Assembly (NCBI RefSeq): GCF_003670115.1
Contig: NZ_QQTY01000004.1
Span: 186,001 to 250,000, forward strand
DNA: 64,000 nucleotides
Reading direction: 5' to 3'
Source of the DNA: Natronorubrum halophilum
GTDB taxonomy: Archaea; Halobacteriota; Halobacteria; Halobacteriales; Natrialbaceae
Position numbers and translations under genes: made by a program. Numbering within the stretch: the stretch's first letter is position 1; each line of letters begins with the position of its first letter. Shown piece by piece: positions 48,543-56,381 of the stretch. The notes beneath the pieces are model-generated. The model was not told where the DNA came from and ran no database searches. It saw nothing but the letters and a program-made list of their open reading frames with translations.

Positions 48543-49163
48543 TTACTCCGCGACGAGTTCGCCGAAGACGCGCTCGGCGTCCGCGGGAACGTCGAAGTCG
48601 TGGAAGTGCTCTCCCTTTACGTTCGAGAGGATGTTGAGCGCCGCGGCGGCACCGTCGCCGACGGAGATAGCCGCCTGCCACTCCTCCGGACGAACCATCG
48701 CGCCCGTCGCGTAGACGTTCTCGACGCTCGTTTCCATGTCGACGCCGACGTCGACGACGTCCGAATCGGTGAACTCGCAGCCGAGTTCGTCGGCGAGGTC
48801 GCGGTTCGCACCCGTCGCGAGGACGACGTAGTCCGCGTCGTACGTTCCGTCCTCGCTCTCGACGGCGAACCCGTCTCCGGTCTCGCTTACGGCGGTCACC
48901 GGTTCGTCCTGGTGTCGATCGGTACCGAAGTCGTCGACCTGCTGGCGCGCCGTCGCCAGGAATTCGCTGCCGCCGACCGAACCGATGCCGAGGTAGTTGA
49001 ACAGGTGGGCCTTGTGCATCCACGTCGCGTCGGCGTCGAACACCGTCGTCTCGAGGCCGTTTTTCGCCGTAAACAGCGCCGCGCTCAGTCCGGCGGGGCC
49101 GCCGCCGACGACGATTACCGATGCGTCAGTTCCGTTGTCGTCCGCAGTCGTCTCGTTGCTCAC
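48543..49163 (-). CDS. FAD-dependent thioredoxin-reductase-like protein (short form)
   Basis: 206 residues, about two thirds of a thioredoxin reductase. FAD motif VIVVGGGPAGLSAALFTAKN (about 16-35) and the C-terminal FAD motif VYATGAMVRPEEWQAAISVG (about 157-176) are present, but the NADPH-binding domain with CxxC is missing, so it retains only the FAD domain. Short forms are known in haloarchaea. Eight bases before the VOC gene, it probably shares the operon with it. The truncation is clean, not a frameshift, because the frame has normal start and stop. Confidence 0.82.
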   Translation of the reverse strand: MSNETTADDNGTDASVIVVGGGPAGLSAALFTAKNGLETTVFDADATWMHKAHLFNYLGIGSVGGSEFLATARQQVDDFGTDRHQDEPVTAVSETGDGFAVESEDGTYDADYVVLATGANRDLADELGCEFTDSDVVDVGVDMETSVENVYATGAMVRPEEWQAAISVGDGAAAALNILSNVKGEHFHDFDVPADAERVFGELVAE

Positions 49164-49537
49164 GTGTAGTTACACAGTGTTACTGCAGCAGTATGAACCT
49201 AGCACCGACCCACGAACAACCACGTAACACTCGGGTTAGTGGGACGGGACGAGGAGATCACCCCCTCGCGATCGCGGTTGAACGAACTGGGGATATCGCC
49301 GAATTCGGCGCCATTAGGGCGCTAAAACCCTGTTTACGAGAGTGTTGCCCTGCGTACGCAGGCTCAATGGATTCACGTAGTTGCTTCCTACCCTCAGATC
49401 CACACCACACGACCGGGCGACGGTATCGGCTTTGTCGACGGCGTGCGAGATTGGACGTGGCGTCTGCCCGGCACACTGGCCCGTGACGGCGTTCTCGAAA
49501 GCCATCGCAACAACCGCGTTCCAACGGAGACATCCAT
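49164..49537. other. Divergent intergenic region before the flavoprotein and the ligase
   Basis: 374 bases with no gene. Near the flavoprotein start an inverted repeat gtgta-gt-tacac (about 49163-49175) overlaps tacacagtgtta; at 49349-49362 cctgcgtacgcagg is a perfect 14-bp palindrome. Either could be an operator. The ligase ATG has an RBS-like cggaga 9 bases upstream. Confidence 0.45.
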
Positions 49538-50626
49538 ATGAAAACCAGCCTCGAGGTGGAGTACTGGGTCGTCGACGACGACGGCGACCTGGTTCCACCC
49601 GAAACACTGCTCGATCTCTCGGCACAGATCGATCCCGAGTTCGTTGAGCCGATGCTCGAGATCAAGACAACCCCGTGTACGTCGATGGTCGAACTCCGCG
49701 AGGAGTTCGTCAGCCGCGTCGGACACGTGGTAGACGCAGCACGCGAGCAGAACAAGCGACTCGTCCCGCTGGCGACGCCGTTACATGCCTCGCCGGCGGA
49801 GATCCCCTACCGTGAGAAAGCGGGAACGAACCTCCAGCGCCGGACCGTCGGCCGGTCGTTCGACGACGCCCGCGTCTGTGCCGGCACGCACATTCACTTC
49901 GAGCAGTCGAACGTCGTCGATCAGCTGAACGCGTTAACGGCGCTCGATCCGGCGTTTTCCCTCGTCAACAGTTCGTCGTACTACCGCGGCGAACGCATTC
50001 TCGAGTGCGCACGTCCCTTCCTCTACCGGCGCTCCTGTTACGAGGACTGCCCCGAACAGGGCCAGCTCTGGCCCTACGTCGATAGCGTCGCCGAGTGGGA
50101 GGACCGCCTCGAGACCGCCTACGACGGCTTTCGAGAGCGTGCACTCGAGCGCGGCGTCGACCCGGACGCGTTCGACGAGGAGTTCGATCCCTACGACGCG
50201 GTCTGGAACCCGGTGCGACTGCGGGAAGCGATGCCGACGGTCGAGTGGCGCTCGCCCGACACCGCCCTGCCGAGTCAGATACTCCAACTCGCCGAGGAGG
50301 TCCGGTCGATCGTCACGTACGCCGACGCCCGCGGCACCGCCGTCGGTGAGACCGGCGCGGCAGCCGGCAGCGCTGATGACGGCAGCGTCGTGTTACCCGC
50401 GTTCGAAACCGTCGAGGAGATCACCGACGCCGCGATCCACAACGGGCTTGAGGACTCGTCCGTCCGACGCTACCTTCGAGAACTCGGACTCGTGCCATCG
50501 GCATACGAGCCGCTCGCAGATCGACTGCCCGACTCGCGGATCACGAAGCGACGCGCGAAGAAACTTCGACTCGAGGCGGCACGGCAACTTGAGGCGGACC
50601 TCGATCGCCACCGCGTTCGTGCCTGA
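49538..50626 (+). CDS. Glutamate-cysteine ligase family protein
   Basis: 362 residues. Begins MKTSLEVEYWVVDDDGDLVP, the GshA/YbdK-type N-terminus (E6-VEYW), continues FVEPMLEIKTTPCTSMVELR, VCAGTHIHFEQ and ends KLRLEAARQLEADLDRHRV. These motifs mark the ATP-dependent carboxylate-amine ligase of the GCS2 family; in haloarchaea the product is gamma-glutamylcysteine, the main thiol. Complete. Standing alone and divergent from the flavoprotein. Confidence 0.88.
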   Translation: MKTSLEVEYWVVDDDGDLVPPETLLDLSAQIDPEFVEPMLEIKTTPCTSMVELREEFVSRVGHVVDAAREQNKRLVPLATPLHASPAEIPYREKAGTNLQRRTVGRSFDDARVCAGTHIHFEQSNVVDQLNALTALDPAFSLVNSSSYYRGERILECARPFLYRRSCYEDCPEQGQLWPYVDSVAEWEDRLETAYDGFRERALERGVDPDAFDEEFDPYDAVWNPVRLREAMPTVEWRSPDTALPSQILQLAEEVRSIVTYADARGTAVGETGAAAGSADDGSVVLPAFETVEEITDAAIHNGLEDSSVRRYLRELGLVPSAYEPLADRLPDSRITKRRAKKLRLEAARQLEADLDRHRVRA

Positions 50627-50837
50627 TTCCGACGGTATCTGATTCCGACGATATTCCCGTTGGCAGGGGTGTCGCGATCACCACAGCGTAACAGGAGGCT
50701 AGAGCAGTCCAGTCACACGGCTCCACACTTCGACTCGATTTTCCGCCGCTATACTTCGGCCGATCACCCTGCTTCGCACGTCAACCCGCTCGAACCGCAT
50801 GCGTGGCACGCTATCGATCCGGCCGAGCGACCGAAAC

Positions 50838-52067
50838 TCAGTGGAGTCGATCGAGCCACCGCTTTCCGGTCCGGAGATCGGTCGGAATCTCGTCGCCGAA
50901 CGCACACCGCGTGCGCTCGCTCTCGCAGGGGTTTCCCATCGCGACTTCGACAACCGGCGAGCCACCCTCGAAAACGGCTGCACTCGCGGTCGTCAACTGA
51001 CCGAAGGCGTGCGGTTCGTCCGTCTCGGGTTCCGGATGGCGACAGATCGAATCGTCCCCCGGACCGTTCGCGTGATCCCGCGCGAACGTCCACAGGTCGT
51101 CCCGACCGAGTTGCTCGTTGCCGTCGAATAGCTCGAGCGTCCGCTTTCGCCGCTTCATCGAACTCTCGGTTTCGGTCGACCGCGAGTTCACGAAGTGGTT
51201 CGTTCTGGTCACGACGGGGTCATCGTCAACGGCGATCCGTTCGGCCACCGGATCGATCTCGAGCAAGGCGGTACCGTCCGCATCGGCCAGAAACAGCGTC
51301 TGACCGCACAGGTGACGCGTCGGGTGGGACTCGAGCGCCGCCCGCGCCTCCTCGACGGTCGCACATTCCTCGAGTAGCGTCCGGATGACGGTCCCGTTTC
51401 GCAACTGGTCTTCCGGATCGACATCGTCTCGCTTGCGGTCGATGTAGGTGTTCGCCGCGACCAGTCCCCGATCGTTGACGCCCTTGAAGATCGAAATCGT
51501 CCCGCAGGTGTCGACCGTCAGGAAGCCGTACAGATCGTCGATCGGCGGCTGCTCGACGATCGACTTCGGCCGCGCTCCGCGGCCCGCGATATCTCGATTC
51601 TTGAGGACGAGCGGACCGGACGCGTCGGCCTCAGTGTCGGCGGCCGTCTCGGCGCTGCCGGTGTCGATCCCGCCGTCCGACTCGACCTTCGGCGGAGCGA
51701 TGAGCGCGTTCGTACACCCCTTCGGATTCTTCTCGGATCTGCCCGTTCCGTCGGCCAGTTCCTCACACAGATCCGAGTACGCGAAAACGTACACCTCGTA
51801 GACCGCCGGATCGACGTCGAACACCTCGGCCATCGCTTCGTACGCCCGTCGATGACGGTCGGGCAGGCTCTCTTTGCTCCGACGGGCGTACTCGAGCATC
51901 GGCTCGAGGTCGACCCCGCGGTCGGCGATCAGCGACTTGAGTTCGCCGACCGCCCACTCGACGACCTCGTGTTCGGTTTCGGCACGTCGGCGCGCCTGTT
52001 CGGTGATGCTATCGACACGAGCAACGGTCCCAGTGTGTGCGGTCCTTTCGACGCCCGTATCGTTCAT
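50838..52067 (-). CDS. C45 family autoproteolytic acyltransferase/peptidase
   Basis: 409 residues. The conserved GCTNALIAPP (about 114-123), where Cys is the auto-processed nucleophile, is followed by GPLVLKNRDIAGRGARP (about 152-168), the C45 hallmark N-R-D motif, VNDRGLVAANTYID, and RTNHFVNSRSTE. The acidic, Thr-rich insertion at about 125-150 (VESDGGIDTGSAETAADTEA) is unusual in length. Related to acyl-CoA:6-aminopenicillanic acid acyltransferase; substrate unknown. The intergenic region 52068-52489 includes the provirus relic. Confidence 0.88.
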   Translation of the reverse strand: MNDTGVERTAHTGTVARVDSITEQARRRAETEHEVVEWAVGELKSLIADRGVDLEPMLEYARRSKESLPDRHRRAYEAMAEVFDVDPAVYEVYVFAYSDLCEELADGTGRSEKNPKGCTNALIAPPKVESDGGIDTGSAETAADTEADASGPLVLKNRDIAGRGARPKSIVEQPPIDDLYGFLTVDTCGTISIFKGVNDRGLVAANTYIDRKRDDVDPEDQLRNGTVIRTLLEECATVEEARAALESHPTRHLCGQTLFLADADGTALLEIDPVAERIAVDDDPVVTRTNHFVNSRSTETESSMKRRKRTLELFDGNEQLGRDDLWTFARDHANGPGDDSICRHPEPETDEPHAFGQLTTASAAVFEGGSPVVEVAMGNPCESERTRCAFGDEIPTDLRTGKRWLDRLH

Positions 52068-52359
52068 ATCGGGCAGACGGACTCCGCGTGGTTGTATCGC
52101 CGGCCTGAATTATCTGCGGTGACCCGGAACCGGTCGTGCGAATCGCCGACGGGTACGAAAGGGTGTACGCGTGTCGGCAGCGGGGATGGTGATCGTCGCA
52201 GTGCGATGATCGGTTTTCCCCCTATCCCCATGTGATGCCGTCGACCGGCGCTGCCGACGGCTTCAAATGAGGGTGTCAGCAAGCATCAGTGTATCGGCGA
52301 CGGACTGGTCGGGAAACCGGTGGCTCGAGCGACGTTGATCGACCGCGGTTGATCCCTCT

Positions 52360-52410
52360 CCTCGAGATCGCGATCGTCGCCGGCGCTCATCGCGACTCAC
52401 CCACGGTCAC
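52360..52410 (-). pseudogene. Relic of a SNJ2-like provirus gene junction
   Basis: On the minus strand this stretch corresponds to provirus 2896-2955: it encodes the final codons VTVGESR then TGA of the nuclease-like gene, and the ATGA-overlapping start MSAGDDRDLEE of the zinc-ribbon gene (MSADANHDDRDLEAE in the provirus). Identity is high over the 30 bases around the overlap, with a short deletion afterward. Neither gene continues. It lies about 390 bases from tRNA-Arg, so it probably belongs to an element that once used that tRNA. Confidence 0.7.
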
Positions 52411-52489
52411 CGTACGTAACGAGCAGGCGAGCGACCAGCTGTGGAGTTCGACGCCATACTTAACCCCTCCACGGTCTTTCTTTATAGAG

Positions 52490-52678
52490 ATGACAGATGG
52501 AGAAGGGAGCAACCGAATGATGGCAGTCTGTGCTAGTTGTGGTTCGGCGTACGCAGCACGTGAGCAGTCAGAGGGGGAGTTCGTTCCAATCGGTAATCGA
52601 AATGGGTGCGAGTGCGGGGGAACGGAATTTACGAAAGTGGAGACAGAAACCGACTTGGAATTTGACGAAGACGAGTGA
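52490..52678 (+). CDS. Small zinc-ribbon protein near the tRNA-Arg scar
   Basis: 62 residues from ATG 52490 (MTDGEGSNRMMAVCASCGSA) with a tttata TATA about 10-15 bases upstream. Knuckles CASCG (about 14-18) and CECGG (about 40-44) form a ribbon, then a very acidic tail ETDLEFDEDE. Third-position bias is weaker than in chromosomal genes. Likely of mobile origin like its relic neighbours; function unknown. Confidence 0.55.
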   Translation: MTDGEGSNRMMAVCASCGSAYAAREQSEGEFVPIGNRNGCECGGTEFTKVETETDLEFDEDE

Positions 52679-52721
52679 GCGGTACCGCTGGGGGCGATGC
52701 CGCCGTCGGTTCGAGGAGACG

Positions 52722-52766
52722 CGATGGGGTTTGAACCACGCCGTCGGCTCGTTCAAATCCCCGATG
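52722..52766. repeat. att-like copy and inverted T-arm next to tRNA-Arg
   Basis: cgatggggtttgaac (52722-52736) plus the following cacgccgtcgg matches the 3' end of tRNA-Arg (cgatgggatttgaac then cacgaccgtcgg, 52802-52829). It is followed by an inverted copy gttcaaatccccgatgc (52751-52767). The two arms form an imperfect palindrome, ggggtttgaac/gttcaaatcccc, around a 14-base centre. Decayed attachment sequence is the likely reading. Confidence 0.6.
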
Positions 52767-52796
52767 CCGTTACTGCTCACGTTGTTCGCAGATAAC

Positions 52797-52870
52797 GGGC
52801 ACGATGGGATTTGAACCCACGACCGTCGGATTAGAAGTCCGACGCTCTTTCCGGACTGAGCTACGTGCCC
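52797..52870 (-). tRNA. tRNA-Arg (anticodon UCU)
   Basis: 74 bases read on the minus strand with acceptor stem gggcacg/cgtgccc, D-arm with GTAGCTCAGTCCGG-type sequence, anticodon stem tcgga/tccga enclosing loop cTTCTaa (anticodon TCT), and T arm gtggg-ttcaaat-cccat. No CCA and no intron. A box-A-like gcttatg lies about 30 bases upstream on the minus strand (52896-52904). Its 3' end is the site of the decayed att-like copies at 52722-52766. Confidence 0.93.
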
Positions 52871-52924
52871 TCGAGTACGAATCGATGACGGATTGGCATA
52901 AGCAGTGTGGATTTCCGCGCCTGC

Positions 52925-53302
52925 TCAGCCGTGGAATCGGTACAGCGACGTCACGAACGGCAGTCGGTTGACCATCCAGATGGCCACCGGTAATCCGACG
53001 ATCGTCACCGCTAACAGGGCTGCGAGATTGGCCCAGAGAAAGCTCAGCCACCAGCCGATACCCACGAAGTACAGCGCGCGGACCGCCAGCGAGTGCTGTC
53101 CACGAGCCGCCGCCGGAGCGGTGAACGAGCGCGGTTCCTGAAGCGTGAGCACCGTCGGAACGAGATTGATCAGTTTGATTCCGATCGGGGCGAGGATGAC
53201 GGTCACGTTCAGCGCCCACGCGATGTTGACCACGATCGGCGTTGCCCACCAGCCGATGGCGAGAAACCAGATCGCACGCACGAGCAGAGATCGCTGATTC
53301 AT
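52925..53302 (-). CDS. YccF domain membrane protein
   Basis: 125 residues with two similar halves, each of a membrane segment followed by a soluble portion: LLVRAIWFLAIGWWATPIVV then LGITVILAPIGIKLINLVP, and LAVRALYFVGIGWWLSFLWA then VTIVGLPVAIWMVNRLP. The repeated RA.YF..IGWW..F/P motif is the YccF domain duplicated. Role unknown (inner-membrane protein family). Convergent gap to tRNA-Arg is 54 bases. Confidence 0.87.
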   Translation of the reverse strand: MNQRSLLVRAIWFLAIGWWATPIVVNIAWALNVTVILAPIGIKLINLVPTVLTLQEPRSFTAPAAARGQHSLAVRALYFVGIGWWLSFLWANLAALLAVTIVGLPVAIWMVNRLPFVTSLYRFHG

Positions 53303-53457
53303 ACCACCGATCGGCCGAGCGGAGACATAATATCAGCGATCGGCTCTCTCGAGGCGGCGATCGCCATCGGGCGAATCGACTACGCGGGTTTCCAACCGAC
53401 GATATCGGTCCAAAAAAGGCGCGGAGCCAACGCGAAAGTCAGCTGGTGTGAGGGTGC

Positions 53458-53868
53458 CTAAAGACCGCTCTCGCTGTCATCTGTTCCGTTCTCATCGTTT
53501 CCGAGGCCGGTTTCATCGTCCTCGTTTTCGTCGCCCATTCCGCCTTCGTCGTCGCTCTCGTTGTCGCCGCCCATTCCGCCTTCGTCATCGCTCTCGTTGT
53601 CGCCGCCAAGTCCGCCCTCGTCATCGCTCTCGTTGTCGCCGCCAAGTCCGCTCTCGTTGTCGCTCTCGTTGTCGCCGCCAAGTCCGCCCTCGTCGCCGTT
53701 CTCGTCGTCGCCGCCTACGCCGCCATCGCTGTTTTCATCCCCTCCGACACCCTCGTCGCCGTCTTCGGGCTCTTGCGATTCCTCGTCCGAACAGCCAGCG
53801 ATTGCCGCAACCATGCCGACGCCAGCGAGCTTCGTGAATCGACGCCTGTTGAGAGTTGATGCTTTCAT
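53458..53868 (-). CDS. Tat lipoprotein with acidic tandem repeats
   Basis: 136 residues from ATG 53868. MKASTLNRRRFTKLAGVGMV holds the RRRF Tat motif, AIAGC the lipobox (Cys about 26). The mature part is a run of about five 12-residue units on the pattern GGDNESDDEGGL/M. The DNA repeats (36-bp unit, plus strand 53534-53705) differ at some codons. A very acidic repeat suits a salt-adapted surface stalk or cation sponge; no enzyme domain follows. Confidence 0.72.
   Translation of the reverse strand: MKASTLNRRRFTKLAGVGMVAAIAGCSDEESQEPEDGDEGVGGDENSDGGVGGDDENGDEGGLGGDNESDNESGLGGDNESDDEGGLGGDNESDDEGGMGGDNESDDEGGMGDENEDDETGLGNDENGTDDSESGL
53534..53705. repeat. 36-bp coding tandem repeats
   Basis: About five imperfect copies of a 36-bp unit encode GGDNESDDEGGL-type blocks of the lipoprotein. 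Variation between copies (Met/Leu, DDE/DNE) shows decay after amplification. Confidence 0.7.
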
Positions 53869-53877
53869 AGCGTGCAC

Positions 53878-54231
53878 CCGAGGCGATCAGCGAGTGATAA
53901 ATAATGGGGAGAGTCCGTTTTGATCGATAGTCGCTAATTCAAGTGAATTATCGATTGTTAATACGAGGAGGGAAATCGTTTCGAATGCGGTCGTTGTTTC
54001 GATTGATACAATCGGACAGTGCGTGAAACGTACGGGTACGGGATCAAAACCGCGACCATGAAATACGACGATCACACCTCACAGGGACTCTGCAGGCATC
54101 TTTCGGCGGGAAAATAGTAATTAACGGAGTTTCGTCGGGCGCAACTTCCGGTATCCTCATAAGAGGGTGCGTTGACTCGCCGCGACCGACGAACACAGCC
54201 CTTATGCGAGCCTCGCCTGTATCTCCGCTCG
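53878..54231. other. Intergenic, AT-rich, no feature recognised
   Basis: 354 bases between the lipoprotein start and the UPF0200 gene. AT-rich around 53930-54010, with no gene, tRNA or repeat of note. It must carry two divergent promoters; a cttatgcg box near 54200 is about 30 bases before the UPF0200 ATG. Confidence 0.45.
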
Positions 54232-54837
54232 ATGCACGTCATCGGAACGGTGGGCCTCCCGGGCAGCGGGAAGGGCGAGGCCGCAACCGTCGCACGCGAG
54301 AACGGAATCCCTGTGGTGACGATGGGTGACGTCGTCCGCCAGGAGACGGCCGACCGCGGGCTCGACCCGACGAAAGACCACGGGAAAGTCGCCCAGGCGT
54401 TGCGCGACGAAAACGGGCCGGCGGCGATCGCCGAGCGCTCGCTGCCGATGATCGAAGACCGCCTCGAGGACCACGAGACGGTGCTGGTCGACGGCATCCG
54501 ATCGGGGACCGAGGTCGACGCCTTCGAAACCCGGTTCGGCGAGGCGTTCACGCTCGTTAGTATCGAGGCCCCCTTCGAAACCCGGGCGGAGCGAGTCGAC
54601 GCCCGCGGCCGAGACGTAAGCGAAGACGACGGTGGCGAAGGACTCGCCGCCCGCGACGAACGCGAGCGCGGCTTCGGGATGGATGACGCGATGGAGCGAG
54701 CCGACGTGGTTATCGAGAACACCGACTCCCTCGAGGCGTTTCACGAGCGGATCCGAACGATCGTCCGGGACGGATCCGAGACGGAATCGGAATCGACACC
54801 CGGATCCGAATCGAACACGGAGGTCCACCAATCATGA
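54232..54837 (+). CDS. UPF0200 family P-loop kinase-like protein
   Basis: 201 residues from ATG 54232 (MHVIGTVGLPGSGKGEAATV). Walker A GLPGSGKGE and the following VVTMGDVVRQETADRG resemble dephospho-CoA/adenylate/cytidylate kinases, and DGIRSGTEVDAF gives a second nucleotide-site motif. Archaeal UPF0200 members are AAA-type kinase-like ATPases of unknown substrate. The C-terminal 20 residues are low-complexity and acidic. Overlaps the next gene by ATGA. Confidence 0.9.
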   Translation: MHVIGTVGLPGSGKGEAATVARENGIPVVTMGDVVRQETADRGLDPTKDHGKVAQALRDENGPAAIAERSLPMIEDRLEDHETVLVDGIRSGTEVDAFETRFGEAFTLVSIEAPFETRAERVDARGRDVSEDDGGEGLAARDERERGFGMDDAMERADVVIENTDSLEAFHERIRTIVRDGSETESESTPGSESNTEVHQS

Positions 54838-55247
54838 CCGAGATCTACCGCGTCGACGTCGAGATCACGGCGCCGGTCTACGACACGGAAGTCACCAGCC
54901 GCGTCGCCGACGCCGTGGCGAACATCTTCCCCAACGCCGACCTCGAGGAGGAATTCGGCGAGATCAGGGCGGAAGCGCACGCGCTGGAACACTTCTCCGA
55001 ACTGCTCCACCGCCAGGAAATCCTCGACACCGCCCGCGGCGAGTTCTTTTCGAACCGCGACGGTGACACCTTCTCGTTCGCACTCAAGAAACAGGCCGCG
55101 TTCGAGGATCGCGTGAACTTCTCGGTCGGCGAACCGGACGAACTCGGCGAGATCAGCGTCCGCGTCCGCGTCGAGGAACCGACGCTCGAGGAGTACGTCG
55201 ATCACATCGCGCCGCCGACGGAAGACGGCCGACCGATCGAGGGCTGA
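54834..55247 (+). CDS. UPF0201 RNA-binding-like protein
   Basis: 137 residues beginning MTEIYRVDVEITAPVYDTEV. The alpha/beta pattern with LEEEFGEIRAEAHALEHFSE and LHRQEILDTARGEFF matches UPF0201, a small archaeal family with an RNA-binding-like fold (ribosomal L5 relative). ATGA overlap with the UPF0200 gene, an arrangement that is conserved in haloarchaea and suggests a joint function, possibly RNA-related. Confidence 0.9.
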   Translation: MTEIYRVDVEITAPVYDTEVTSRVADAVANIFPNADLEEEFGEIRAEAHALEHFSELLHRQEILDTARGEFFSNRDGDTFSFALKKQAAFEDRVNFSVGEPDELGEISVRVRVEEPTLEEYVDHIAPPTEDGRPIEG

Positions 55248-55390
55248 GCGCGTCGTCGGCCGCCAGTTCGCCTGTCGTCTCGAGTTCGCACACGTTTCGC
55301 ATGGACTGTCCGACCGTACCGAGAGGTGATTTGCAATCCCTGAAGGGGTAGGGCGGGGAGTGAAAGGGTACCGATACGTACGGTGACGGG

Positions 55391-56338
55391 ATGCACGATT
55401 CGATCAGCGTCTCCGAGATCATGGTTACCGACGTCGTCACCGCCTCGCCCGACGCAACCGCGACGGAGGCTGCAACCCTGATGCGCGATGAACACGTCAG
55501 TTCGGTCCTCGTCGTTCGCGATGGCGCGCCCGTCGGAATCGTCACCGAAGGCGATTTCGTCACGCACCTCTGTGAGCGCACCGACCTCGGTAGCGTCGAA
55601 CTGGCCGACGTGATGTCGTCCCCGCTCGAGACGATCACTCCCGAAACGTCCATCGTCGACGCCGTGGCCGTGCTGCGGGAGACGACACTCGAACATCTTC
55701 CAGTCGTCGAACGCGATGGGAGTAGTAGCGACGAATCCGAGACGGTCATCGGGATCCTCACGACGACGGAGCTCTCCTACTACGTTCCGCACCTGGCCCA
55801 CCGAACGAACGGGTTCGAGAGCCACCCGCCGCGACGACGGATCCGGACCGACACCCAGTACGAACGCGACGACTGGGAGTTCGAGTACCGCGGCGAGGAC
55901 GAGATGACCGTCTCCGTCGGCGACGTTGCCCGGTTCTCGAAGAAGATTTCCGACGACGACGTCGAGCGGTTCGCCGAGATCACCGGCGACACGAATCGCT
56001 TACACCTCGACGAGGACTACGCCGCCGAGACTCGATTCGGCGAGCGAATCGTCCACGGCGTCCTCGCCAACGGACTGATCAGCGCCGCACTCGCCCGACT
56101 TCCCGGATTGACCATCTATCTCTCACAGGAGAGCAGCTTTTTAGCGCCCCTCTCGATCGGCGAGCAGGTGACGGCCACCTGTGAAATCGTCGCCGATCTC
56201 GGCGGCGCGAAGTACCGGATCGAGACGGCCGTCACCGACGGCGACGGGACGACGGTGCTCGAGGGCGACGCGGTCGTCCTCATCGACGATCTGCCGCCGG
56301 AAGCGGCGCTCGAGGGCGACACGGCAACTGCCGACTGA
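55391..56338 (+). CDS. CBS pair fused to a MaoC-like hotdog domain
   Basis: 315 residues. Residues 1-140 hold two CBS motifs (VSEIMVTDVVTASPDATATE and LADVMSSPLETITPETSIVD). Residues 175-300 form a MaoC-like hydratase domain with VGDVARFSKKISDDDVERFA, ITGDTNRLHLDEDYA (catalytic D and H region), and RFGERIVHGVLANGLISAAL. Short acidic linker between. A nucleotide-sensing CBS module on an enoyl-CoA hydratase or hydroxyacyl-CoA dehydratase is an uncommon pairing. Substrate unknown. Confidence 0.85.
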   Translation: MHDSISVSEIMVTDVVTASPDATATEAATLMRDEHVSSVLVVRDGAPVGIVTEGDFVTHLCERTDLGSVELADVMSSPLETITPETSIVDAVAVLRETTLEHLPVVERDGSSSDESETVIGILTTTELSYYVPHLAHRTNGFESHPPRRRIRTDTQYERDDWEFEYRGEDEMTVSVGDVARFSKKISDDDVERFAEITGDTNRLHLDEDYAAETRFGERIVHGVLANGLISAALARLPGLTIYLSQESSFLAPLSIGEQVTATCEIVADLGGAKYRIETAVTDGDGTTVLEGDAVVLIDDLPPEAALEGDTATAD

Positions 56339-56381
56339 GAGAACGCGACGCTCCGGTGGCAGCTGTGGGCATCTCGACCGA

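Noticed and set aside
48543-49163. Frameshifted thioredoxin reductase pseudogene
   Set aside because: No continuation of the NADPH domain in other frames on either side and the frame ends cleanly eight bases before the next gene.
53534-53705. CRISPR-like regular repeats
   Set aside because: Repeats are contiguous, in frame and encode GGDNESDDEGGL units; no spacers of constant length, no leader and no cas genes.
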